A stretch of 64,000 nucleotides of DNA, from positions 1 through 64,000 of the forward strand of contig JADQWC010000464.1 of the NCBI GenBank assembly GCA_017979445.1, given 5' to 3'. Origin of the DNA: Akebia trifoliata (Eukaryota; Streptophyta; Magnoliopsida; Ranunculales; Lardizabalaceae). Positions 44,171-54,600 of this stretch are shown here, in pieces. Position 1 is the stretch's first letter; each line of letters starts with the position of its first letter. Position numbers and translations under genes: made by a program. Under the pieces are notes generated by a model. It saw only the letters and a list, made by a program, of their open reading frames with translations. It had not been told where the DNA came from and made no database searches.

Positions 44171-44970
44171 TTACCAAATATCTACAACTTTAGGTAAGAG
44201 CTCTTCAATTTCAACTTTCATGTTAATTAATCCCTTCTTTGATCTTCCTTCAAGAACCCCGACCTCTATGTCAAAAACTGCACAAACTGGTCGGTGATCA
44301 GAAAACTTCGACTCGACATGTAGATAGGACAGTTGCTCAATTCCACTTCTATGCCATAGTATTCGATCACACCTGCATTATTAAAACTACTTAGCTTTGC
44401 CATTAATATGGTTTTCATGTCATATGAAAATAGTTTTTGATCCACATTTACTGTGCAGTTGTTCTCGCTTTTCTTCTTTGATGTTATGGTCTCTCCGGCA
44501 TAAGCATCCGAATTGTTCGAGTATTTGTATGTGGGAGCAAAGTAGACCTTCCCTTCCTTCCATCCATTAAATACTCGCTCTGCATCTCTTTCAATCTTAA
44601 GCTGTCAAAAATAGGTACAAGCCTACATATCAGTGTTATGAGCAAGAGAGAAATCAAAAGGACCCAATAAGAGAAAATCAACCATAAGACACTAATCACT
44701 ATTAATATTCAAAATTTCAGACTCCTTCAAGATATAGGAGTTGTAAAATCTTAATTTCTAGAAAACCACTTATATCATCTATGTACTTAAAAGTTGAGGT
44801 CGAAACTTGCTCAAATAATTCAATTCATTTGTGGTGGTGGTTGTGATCTGACAGAACTACCTGATCTTTATTGAGGAGGGTATCCCAATCATTCTCCTCC
44901 AAAAGCTTTCGGGTTTCTAAATAACTCTAAGCAATCCGGTAATTCAAGTCCCCTAAACATATGACCCCGA
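44171..44970 (-). pseudogene. Inositol polyphosphate 5-phosphatase pseudogene (3' exons)
   Basis: Three minus-strand exon relics. 44861-44970 encodes LGDLNYRIA then a TAG stop, then SYLETRKLLEENDWDTLL. About 44470-44600 encodes [15 protein letters not shown] through YAGET and KKK. 44171-44372 encodes [20 protein letters not shown] with SKFSDHRPV and runs to a stop. These are the catalytic motifs of plant type I 5-phosphatases (WLGDLNYR, WCDRILW, SDHRPV). Damage: the Trp of WLGDLNYR is Cys, Leu to stop (TTG to TAG), and a frameshift around KKKRRTPAW. No upstream exons were found, so this is a captured or decayed 3' part. Confidence 0.85.
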
Positions 44971-45892
44971 CTGCATTTAAAACAAAAACAAGAAGAGAAA
45001 TTTAAGTGATCCACTTTACTAAAAATTTGGAGAAATTCTAAAACATTATAAAGATACATAACTATTTAAATAGAGAAAGGAATGCTCACTCATGTTCAAG
45101 AATTTTCTCAGGAATCCTACGATTAGGAATTTTGCATATCTTTGGGGGCAGGTTGGAATTTAACCTTATGGGTCTTAGTACACCCATGTCTATCAATCAA
45201 AACAAACGGAGAGGGATGGAACAGAAGGCCCAAAAGGGTCTTCCTGGAATGAAGTTAATTAAGTTAAATTACCAACAAAGTATCTTCTTTGTGACCAAAA
45301 AAAGAGTAAAAAATAAAATCGGCTTAAGAGACGGTCTTCCTTAACCAAATTCACCAAAATGGAACCCTTTGATTCAGTATCCTGTAAACATGGAAGATAT
45401 GTTTGAGAACACCATTTTTCTTGTGTAGGAAAATCTTAGTGGAACCCATCAAATGATCTAAGGCCCTATCCCTATGTGGTAATTCACTTGTAGCTCATAG
45501 TTGAAAGTTGGTTGAGGGTAGTCAATGGGACTGGGCTGTGTCCATTTTGATTATGATTGAATTTTATATATATGTATTTGATTCTTTTCAAGTAAATTTA
45601 GTAAGCATTTAAATTCTGCCCTTTCTTCTTCTTACATGGTCATTATGAACAAATTCTCTAATCAAGGTTAGAAACAACTAGCTGGGTAGTTTTTTGATGT
45701 GTAAATCCTCTTTTTTTTTTTGGTTAATGCCCATAGGTCGTGAATTCGATACCCAGTATGAGCATAAATTCCTCAGGAGCCACCCGTGGGTGCACTCTCA
45801 CTTACTTAGTATTTAATTGTTCATCAAGTTTTATAATTTCTGCAAATTATTGATTTCTATTGGAAATAAATCATCTGATGTTCCAATTGTAG
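44971..45892. other. Spacer within the gene-fragment cluster
   Basis: No recognisable coding sequence. A tRNA-like B box (gaattcgatacc, 45742-45753) followed by a possible SINE tail is too weak to call. Confidence 0.4.
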
Positions 45893-46040
45893 AAGGATTG
45901 ATGTGATAGAAGAGTTGGTGGACCTTTGCATACCCAAAGATCTTTCAAGTTATGTAGCCAACAAATATTTGTTGGATGCATGCACAAAGTTTGATGTCAA
46001 ATGCCCGCCTCCACAGAAAACAGCTCGATTGTTGGACAAG
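45893..46040 (+). pseudogene. Lysyl-tRNA synthetase exon fragment
   Basis: One 148-base exon with an acceptor (attgtag) and a donor (aag|gtgagt). It encodes [19 protein letters not shown], then [19 protein letters not shown] and TARLLDK, a segment of plant cytosolic LysRS just before the LVGEFLE motif. The reading frame is intact with scattered substitutions. No neighbouring LysRS exons are present, so this is an isolated captured exon. Confidence 0.85.
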
Positions 46041-46562
46041 GTGAGTCTATGTTTTACTTTGGATCCTTAATGATGATGAGTTTTTTAAGTAAGAGTAAGA
46101 TCATGTACTATCAGCCCTTTTGCAAAGAGGCATGGATTGAAATCAGTCAAGATGGAGCAATTTGAATTGTACATCAATAATAACATACTATGATCCCATA
46201 TATTTTCAAATAACCTATAGATTAAATAGTAGTTTCAAATATCCTTTCATTTTTCTCCCTCTTTTCAAACAGCACGGTTGTTTACCTCTCTAAGAATAAT
46301 GCAAGAAAGATCTGTGGAAGAAAGCAAACAACACTGTTGGTATAGTGACCCAGCTTTGCAATGTTGGGGTTACCAGATGTCATATTGCTTATCTTTATGC
46401 ACAACATAATGCAAATCTAACATACAGTAATATCTTTCAAAAGAAATAAAATCCAACATGCAGTAATACAGAAAAATAAAATTTCCGCATAAACAAGTCA
46501 TCTATTTTATTTCCTCTATGTGTCACAAAATCAATCATGGCTTGGAGGAAGCATTGCAGTAC

Positions 46563-46733
46563 CTGAAACCCATCAATAAAAACAGAACCATTGGCAGAAA
46601 ACTGGGATACATAAGCTCGGTTGTCCATCTTGCCCACCCGCCACGGACCATTGACAGGCAAATATCTATTGAGAACATGACAACAATCTACCAAAATAGA
46701 GTAAACCTTCTCATCCAAATTACCTATGGACAA
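46563..46733 (-). pseudogene. LEC14B/DCAF11-like WD40 protein exon fragment
   Basis: A 171-base exon-like block with an acceptor (tccatag) and a donor (cag|gtactg). It encodes GNLDEKVYSILVDCCHVLNR, then YLPVNGPW and NRAYVSQFSANGSVF with GFQ. Plant LEC14B homologs carry the same CCHVLSRYLPVNGPW and RAYVSQFSADGSLFVAGFQ pattern just before the WD repeats. Other exons are absent. Confidence 0.75.
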
Positions 46734-47059
46734 TATAATTATAGTAAGTCAAAATAAATCACTTATCCCATAGTCTGCCAAAAATAGAAACGGAAAAGCA
46801 ATAGCTTAATGAAATGACTTAGTATTTTTCAAAATAAAAGGGGAAAAGCAAGTAACAGTCTCATTAAGAGTGAGAAGGGTATGCATGGGGCAGATGTAGT
46901 ATAGAATGTAATTGTTTTTAAGGACAATGCAACAAAATGCCATTAAGAAATTAAGCCGCCACATCATCTGGTTAGTTCAACAAGAAAGGAGCTTTTATTT
47001 TTAGGAATAGAATGATAATGAATAGTGAAGCATGATTACAAAGCTAACAGTCTCGTTAC

Positions 47060-47137
47060 CTGAGCAAACCTTGCAAGGCTGAAATCTTTCCGGAAATAAT
47101 AATACTCATACTTATGGCTATAAAAACTGTTGACACC
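47060..47137 (-). pseudogene. Unassigned exon-like block
   Basis: Exactly 26 codons between a tttacag acceptor and a cag|gtaacg donor, phase 0 at both ends: it starts GVNSFYSHKYEYYYFRKD and ends FSLARFAQ. No family recognised. It lies among other orphan exons, which is the main reason to list it. Confidence 0.35.
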
Positions 47138-48478
47138 CTGTAAACTTCCTGTGGCACACTTTCTGGTGCAGCTCACCACGTATAAAAGATGGCCACTGAT
47201 ATAGATGACTCTTCAATGTACAGTTTATATTTCTAAATGTAAGCAGTTCTAAAAATGCAACATGGAAATCCCTTTTCGAAAGGTCAAAAAGATCACAACT
47301 AATAATAGGTTGAATGAGTGCTCAGCTTCTACTCACATCAAGCATTCTAAGCAAACCTCTACATAGCAGAAAAGGGAAAAAAATAAACATAGCTCCCTAC
47401 ATAGATGAAGTGTGAGCTAATATTCGATAAATATCGAGTAGTCACAGCTACACACGTCAATACCTAGGATCAAATTATGACTACAGGATTGTGGTACAGA
47501 AACTCAAACAATTGACCATGGACTCCTACTCGATACATATAAATATCTTTTGTTCTCAATAAATAAAAGAAAAAAATGCCTCTTCTATGGATTGCACAGA
47601 TCAAATTACTATCGGCCAACTTGTCCTTAAAGAAGTAAATAACACGTGCAGCGTGGTTGGTACGTGCGGCCTGCCAAAGAAAAAAAAAAGCCTCACGATT
47701 GTACACCAAACAAATGCATCATAAACTAATTCAATCACAAACAGGTCTCACTCAATCAGCAAACTAATAACTACCGAATTCGTGCGAAAAAAAACCACCT
47801 AAAAAACTGACACAATTTATAGAACTGGATATTTCACATGGATCCTCTAAGAGAATAAGGAGAGGAGATCTTAAACTTAAGAGATCAGCACAATAGCTCC
47901 AATGTGAAAATAATGCATGATGTGTCTTAAAGCCCCAAAGAACTCTAGAAAGTAGTAGCCCTTAACAAGTGGGTAAACATGATTCAATATAGAGTACTAT
48001 CTTGGTTTGTTAGGCTAAAATATTCTGCAAAGTATCAAAAACACCAAGTAGTAGCCCTTAACAACTCTAGGAAAACAACAAGAAACAATCCATAGGTTTT
48101 TTTGAATTTGCACCTATAAAATGTACATAATCCTTGCTATCTCAAACCTAACTAAACTATAAAAAAAATATATTGCCGAACATTTTTCAAGAGAAAAATT
48201 ATTTTATTTCTTCAAGAATAGAACTTGTTTGTAAACAAAATCAACTAAACTGTTTTAAGTGTAGATGAGATCGGAAGTCAGATTTTCAAAGAAGACCTAC
48301 AAAAGAGTCGATCAGATTCAGTCTTTAATTAGAAAAAATAAAGGAAGAATATATGAAATATAACATATGTACTGCTTAGGAACTTAAATCTTTTTTATCA
48401 ATGAAATTCATCACCGAACCCTATCTAACTAATCGATTTCGTCCTCAACAAAAATTAACTAACTAAATTTTCCTCTAA
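47138..48478. other. Spacer within the gene-fragment cluster
   Basis: AT-rich; no further exon-like block recognised. Confidence 0.4.
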
Positions 48479-49216
48479 GGGTATGTTTGATTGCATGGAA
48501 AGTCACTTTCCATGGAATTTGAAATCCATGGAAAATTAGTTGTGGAAAATAGGTAGGATTTGAAAATCAAATTCCACTGTTTGATTTCACTATGATAAAA
48601 TCATGGAAAAATATGAGAAAAAAGAAGAGGAGGAGGAGGAAGAAGATGAGAGGAGGGGGAGAGGAAGAAGAAGATGACGAGGAAGAGGGAGGGGGGAGGA
48701 TGTGGTGATGAAGGTGGCAGCGGGGGCGATGACGGTGGTAGTGGCGGCAACGGTGGCGGCGATGACGGCAGCAACAATGACGACGACGGAGGTAAGTGAG
48801 GAAGACGGGGGGAAAACGTGGTGGTGGTGGTAGCGGAGGAGGTGAGGGATGGAGAAGAAGAAAAAGAAGAAGAAGAGAGAGAGAAGGTGGTCGGAAATGG
48901 AGTCGACGGCAACGGCGATGGTGACGACGCCGATGACGACGACGGTGAGGTTAGTGTAATGGTAGTGGTGGTGGTGGTGGTGGTAGTGGTAGTGGTAGTG
49001 GTAGTGGTGGTAGGGAAGAATTGAGGATGGAAAATATAGGTGGATTTCATTTTTCCACCCATATGGGTGGGAAAGTGAAATCCATGATTTAGTGGACTTT
49101 TTGAATGGGGTGGAAAATGAATTTCCATTTCCATGTGTAATCAAACACTTGAAAAATGTCATTTTCCATGGAAATTGATTTTCCACCCTATTTTCCAAGT
49201 GCAATCAAACATACCC
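48479..49216. mobile_element. MITE with perfect 17-bp TIRs and a GGA/GGT microsatellite core (738 bp, TSD TAA)
   Basis: Ends gggtatgtttgattgca (48479-48495) and tgcaatcaaacataccc (49200-49216) are perfect inverted repeats flanked by TAA (48476-48478, 49217-49219). Subterminal ttttccatggaaattt-type repeats are also inverted. The middle (about 48620-49020) is a degenerate (GGA)n/(GGT)n tract, which creates long but meaningless frames on both strands. The ends and TSD fit a PIF/Harbinger-type MITE expanded by simple repeats. Confidence 0.82.
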
Positions 49217-49303
49217 TAAATTGATTTGAAACCAAAACAGGAGATTTTATGATTTTTTCCCAACAATTCCACTCTCATCATGTTTTTATCTACAATATTG
49301 CAG

Positions 49304-49450
49304 GGTCTAGAGATTCGAACCGGACTTTTGAAAGATGGGAAGCCCATCCATCTCGAGAAGGGTCAAGAGATTACCATCTCCACTGACTATACCATAAAGG
49401 GTGACGAGAACATGATTTGCATTGCCTATGCTAACCTAGTCACCAAATAA
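49304..49450 (+). pseudogene. Cytosolic pyruvate kinase exon fragment
   Basis: An exon begins after atattgcag and encodes GLEIRTGLLKDGKPIHLEKG, then QEITISTDYTIKGDENMIC. Plant cytosolic pyruvate kinase has the same GPEIRTGFLKDGKPI and KGQEITISTDYTIKGDENMI region early in the protein; here Pro is Leu. After CIAYANL the similarity breaks down and a TAA follows at 49448-49450. No other PK exons nearby. Confidence 0.85.
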
Positions 49451-50261
49451 CGGATTAAAGTGGCCTGGGCATGTTCTAATCAAGGGTAAAGGGCATGCTT
49501 CATATGATCCAAACTCCAAAAGTGTGCTCTGTCTTTATGGGACAAAGTTTTGCTTGATAAATATTTGAAGGATAAACCTGTGGTTAGCATCAATAAAAGG
49601 AAGTGACTCAAGGACAATAATTTCTCTAAATCTAGCCACTAGATTTGGAGAGATCCTACCTTCTTTAATATCTAATAAAGAAAGAAAGAAAGGGAAGTTG
49701 GAGACTGCAATATTCCACCTCAATAGATGACCAAGAAATGATAGTTTGATTCTCAAAAGAGAGAAGAAATTTTTGTTGGTGGCAACAAGAATGAACAAGC
49801 ACAATTCTTTCACATATGATTCTTCTATGCACCTCTTTTATCAGAAGAATATCAGCTAACTTTTCATCTTAGAAACCAATTATAAACATATTTATAACAA
49901 TTACACAAACAGTGAAATTAAAGAGAAAAAAAAAAAATGAATCAAAATCAGCAAACGTCACAGATAAGGTAATTCCCAGATAAAAAAGAAAAGAAAAGGA
50001 AAAAAAGAAATCAATACTGTAAGATGCAACAGAGAGATCCTCACAACCCCAGAATTTCCATTCCCAAAAATTACTTATCTAGATATTTTACGTACTTAAA
50101 TCTTTCCAAGCAAACAAATGAAAATAAATAAATAAATAAAACGAGTTTTAGAGATCTACAAGGGCATAACCCTAAGAAACAAAAATGGACTCTCAAACAA
50201 AGAAAACCCAATACAGAAAGACAACAATCACAAAGGCTTAAACCTTGAAAATTGAAATCAA
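49451..50261. other. Spacer, no gene seen
   Basis: AT-rich sequence; possibly the 3' UTR of the fragment at 50262-50586 on its right. Confidence 0.4.
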
Positions 50262-50586
50262 TCACCTAGGCAACAAAGAAAAGATCATCTTCTTGATCTT
50301 GTCGTTCTCTTCACCACAATAACTGTCCACCAAATCAATCAACTTCTCCCTACTATATTAAAAAAAATAAAAATAAAAATAGAGAGACAAAATTTTGATT
50401 GTAAATAATTGAAATAAATAAAATAAAATTTTAGAAAATTTAAGAGGGAGAGGACCTGAATTTGCTGGGTATGTTGATCATGACAGTAGTCGTGGAATTA
50501 AGAAGTCCATTGATGAAAACCCTAATCATCCCAACAGCATCCCCCACAATCACATCCGATATTGCTTCCAGGAATCCAATTTCATT
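50262..50586 (-). pseudogene. Two C-terminal exons of an unrecognised gene
   Basis: Minus-strand exon 50456-50586 (acceptor ttgtaag, donor AG|gtcctc) encodes EIGFLEAISDVIVGDAVGMI, then RVFINGLLN and VMINIPSKF. Exon 50262-50352 continues in frame: REKLIDLVDSYCGEENDK, KKMIFSLLPR and a stop. Phases match (AG|T). I do not recognise the family. Upstream lie (CT)n, (TA)n and T-run tracts and no further exon, so it is either truncated or the start is diverged. Confidence 0.45.
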
Positions 50587-50691
50587 CTTACAAACTAAAG
50601 CTATTTATCCCTTCCTCTCTCTCTCTCTCTCTCAAGGTTATCTGGGTAAGGGAGACCCAAACCAGCTACAATCTCAAGAAATCCAACCCCC

Positions 50692-50725
<34 letters not shown>

Positions 50726-50839
50726 CTGGGAGTGGCGTTGGAGGGAAGGTATCAGTTAAAATTCTGATGATTTGGAGAGGGATCGACATGCTAAAGAAAA
50801 AAAAAAAAAAAAAAAAATCTTTAAAAATTCTAAACGCAC

Positions 50840-51175
50840 CTAGGTTCACTGAGTCAAACTCGGTCAATTGAGTTGACTCGACGGTCTGAGTCAACTCGTT
50901 ACTGAGTCGAACTCGGGTACTGAGTTAACTCGTTTGACCGAGTCAAATCGGTCACTGAGTCAGCTAGGTAACCGGAGTCAACTCGTCACTGAGTCAAACT
51001 CGGACACTGAGTTAACTCGTTTGACCGAGTCACTGAGTTGACTCGTTCTGCACAGACAACTCATTACTGAGTCAACTCGGGTACTGAGTTAACTCGTTTG
51101 ACCGAGTCACTCGGTAATATGAGTCAATCCGATAGACGAGTCGACTCGGTGGGTTGATTCAACTCGGTCAAGAAA
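50840..51175. repeat. Degenerate array of CGAGT/TGAGTCA words
   Basis: Dense alternation of actgagtcaactcg, gaccgagtc, gagttaactcg and relatives, many self-complementary (gagttgactc). About six TGAGTCA words, which match the GCN4/bZIP core. The unit length is irregular. No coding function. Confidence 0.75.
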
Positions 51176-51661
51176 TCTAATTGAATCTAAACCCAGAAGG
51201 AATTAGTGAAGCTCTCAGAAAGATCTGCAACTAATTCCTATTAAATATTAATAGAAAAATAAAAAAAAACACCTTGTAAACAAAGCATTTGAAGATGCAT
51301 CTCAACGTGTGCCCTTAAAGACACAAGTTTGCAGGACCCATTAAAATATAATGCATAGAGAAAGTTTTCAAATTCAGGGTTTTAATGAGAGAGAGAAAAT
51401 ACGAAAATGGTATTTTTGTGGCAGGAGGAGTCGTTTGCTCTGTTACAGTTAGAAGGAAAGAAAGAAAAAGAAAACTTGGGCTAGTAATCGAAACGTCGTT
51501 CACTTTTTGGCTATAGTAATATGACTTAAATACCCTTGTAATCGAAACGTCGTGATGTGATGGCCGTTATAAAATCAAATTTCCTTATAAATAAAGCTGC
51601 TTTTTGACCATCTTTGTTATATATTATGTGAGAGAAAAAAAAGAAAAAAAAAGAAACAGCT
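51176..51661. promoter_or_regulatory. Probable promoter and 5' UTR region of the BMT5-like gene
   Basis: A TATA-like ttataaataa lies at 51585-51594, about 70 bases before the ATG, followed by an A/G-rich leader. No other signal assigned. Confidence 0.4.
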
Positions 51662-54600
51662 ATGGCGGAGGCAAATCAACTACCCATGATGGTAGAAGAT
51701 GATGAAGAAGAAGAAGAAGATAATGAAAGATGGGTCAAGTATTACTCTTCTTTACATCAAATCCTCTTAGTAGGCGAAGGAGATTTCTCTTTTTCCCTAA
51801 GTTTAGCAAACTCATTCCAATCTGCTTCCAACATCGTCGCTACTTCTCTCGACCCATACAGTACTCTCTCTCTCTCTCTCTATTTGTCTGTCTTTGTTTT
51901 AATCTTTTGTATTGAGAGTTGGAACAGTGTTAGTTTCCTTTGAGTTGTAAGACTTCTTCTAATCTCTTTTCTTGTCTCCCCATTGTAATTTCTCATAATA
52001 TCTGTAGTTGATAATCTTTAGCGACAAATCCATATTCAGTTTTGATATTGACATGTAAAGAATGGGTAGTTTTTTTTTTATAAATAATGTTGGTTTAATG
52101 GACTTTTTTTTATTGTTAACGTCTTTGAAGTTTTAACTGATTCAACTTTGTATTTTTCTTTCATTTTTAGATAGAAATAGTTTTAGGGTTTTGTTTGGAT
52201 TTTTCTGCCGTGTATTCTTTTTTTAATGTTCTTATAGTTCTTGTATTATTTTAGCATTTTGTTCTTTTTGGCCATTTCTCATTAAACCATATTTATTTAT
52301 TTATTTAATAAAACTCATTTACTATATATATATTACTTCTATTTAATTTTGTGGGTGAATATTGGGTTTTGTCATCTGGGCTTTTGAACAAATAAATTGA
52401 ATGATATTTTATCTCCTTTTCCCCCTTTTCTCTGATTTCTTGAACTTCAATAATTGGATATTAGTAGTTAATGTTTCATATTAAAGTATTTTCTAGTTAT
52501 CTTTACTATTATAGTGGTGATTTTGTGGGTACCTCCTCCGACGATCAAGTTAGTTCTTGTGATAGACAATGATGGACTCTTCCTCTCTTTTCCCTTCCCT
52601 CTCGGTCTCCTCCTTTATTTATAGATTTTCCTAGAGATCTTCCTGAATTAGGAATCTCCTTAAGATCCCTGATCTCCAGGGATCTCCATAAGGAATCCCT
52701 CACCATTAGGGGAAGTAACTGAGAAGGGGAAGAGATCCAACTTGATTACGTTATCCATTTCCGAAATTCCTGGGATCTTCCCTCCAATAAAGGGATATGA
52801 GTTGATTTGGTAATAACCCACAATTCTACCTTGCTCTGTCTTTTATACAGAGCATAGCTAATGCTTGAGTTCTGCCTTTCAGCCGAGCTGGGTGCCCTAG
52901 GTACCATTGAATTAAAATTACTCAGCTCTGATCTTTTGCCAAATTCACTTTTGGACACGAGTAGGGTCCAGATGCTTTACCAATTTAACCCTCTACAATT
53001 ATGATTTTGTAAATTAATTACTAATAATGTCCTTACATTGTTTTATTAAAATGTAGCATTTTAGTTTTTTTAAATAAATTTAGCAATTTTTTTATCTATT
53101 TTTTTGTTTAATTTCCCATATCTTTACTTATTTAGTTCAAGGATATTAAATAGAACTTTGTTAACCAGATAATGTGATAAAGAAATACAGTAAAGCGAAA
53201 TCAAATTTGGAAAGTTTAGATAATCTTGGAGCAACCATTTTGCATGGGGTTGATGCTACAAAGATGAGATTTCATACTGACCTGCGAATGCGGAAATTCG
53301 ATCGAATTATCTTTAACTTCCCTCATGCAGGTTTCTATGGAAAGGAAGATGAGGGACGCCTAATCAAGTACGCAATTCTTATCATCTCATAGACCAGTCT
53401 TTAAAATTCCTACCACCTTATTTGATTTTTTTTCACTTGTTCTACAGTAGGCAGCCATTTGTTTTTACATATATGTGTTAAACAGAAGGAATGGACAAGA
53501 AAACAAACCAAGAAGTAATAACATACACTGAAAAACAGGGATTTTATGTGGTTCCCTCAAGATTGAGGTACGTCCACGTATCCACATGAATTCCACTTTG
53601 AAGAGAAAAGTCTCTGTTACAATTACATCCTTTCACCGACTGAAGAAAAATATATACCCTACAAAAACATGTTTTACATGATATCGGAGAAATTACGAAA
53701 ATAAACAGTACTCCTTGCTGACCAGTACCATCAGTCTCCACAAACCGTAACAATATATTCATACGTCACATATTTGCATGTTGCACAGATACAAATGTAT
53801 ATAATAATATACAGATGTGTACAATCAAGCATATACATTTAATATAAATGTACACAAACTTACAAACGTCTGTTCATATGGATATTAATACTCTTATAAT
53901 TATCAATACTCTTGTTCGTCATTTTCATACAAAGTGGAATGTGGTTATAACGATCTTGTCCACAAACATGCTCATGTATACAAATACATAAAGACATATT
54001 TCCACTAGAATCGAAATTTTTTGCTAATGTCTGTTAAAAAAAAATGCAAATACTTGCAGTTGTGTTTTGTTTGGTTTTTCGAAAGTTCATTTTTCATTTG
54101 AGGAAGACCTTGTGCCACAATTACCATATCATTAATATATGTGAGGATCACTTTTATGCAATTTGATCTCTCTAAAAGATAAGAGGAAGGAAAAAAATGG
54201 TGCCGATTGAGTAAGAAAAAATGTAACACTTGCCAGGGAAAAGATATAACTCCAGACATCCTGTTATTATCAACTTAGATTTTCAGAGTGGCCCAATTCA
54301 CACTCTACTTACTTTGTTGACTACTTTTTTTTTTTTTTTTGATAGGTAAATATATTTATTAAGGAAAGAAAAGGAGGTTGATAGACCTGCTTGCAATCAA
54401 AGAAAACAGAAACAAAAGAAACACAATATCAAAGCATTACAAACTCAAAACACCCAATTCAGTGTCACCCCTGTGATGCCTCTGGACAGACATGATTTCA
54501 TCTAAACAACAGGTCATCAAAGAAGAACTTTTAAATCCCTTAAAAAAAATTATTTCAACAGATGAACACAAAATTTGTTGTCCGTATTGCATATTTAAAA

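Noticed and set aside
45720..45840. Possible third SINE (gaattcgatacc B-box-like)
   Set aside because: No convincing A box and no similarity to the two SINE-like copies listed.
48590..49204. Long open frames rich in His/Thr/Pro or Val/Gly/Asp on both strands
   Set aside because: They are translations of the GGA/GGT microsatellite inside a MITE; frames are open in several phases only because of the simple repeat.
52500..52980. Possible LTR fragment in intron 1 of the BMT5-like gene (cctccgacgatcaagttagt onward)
   Set aside because: Looks repeat-like but no terminal TG..CA pair, TSD or second copy could be shown.
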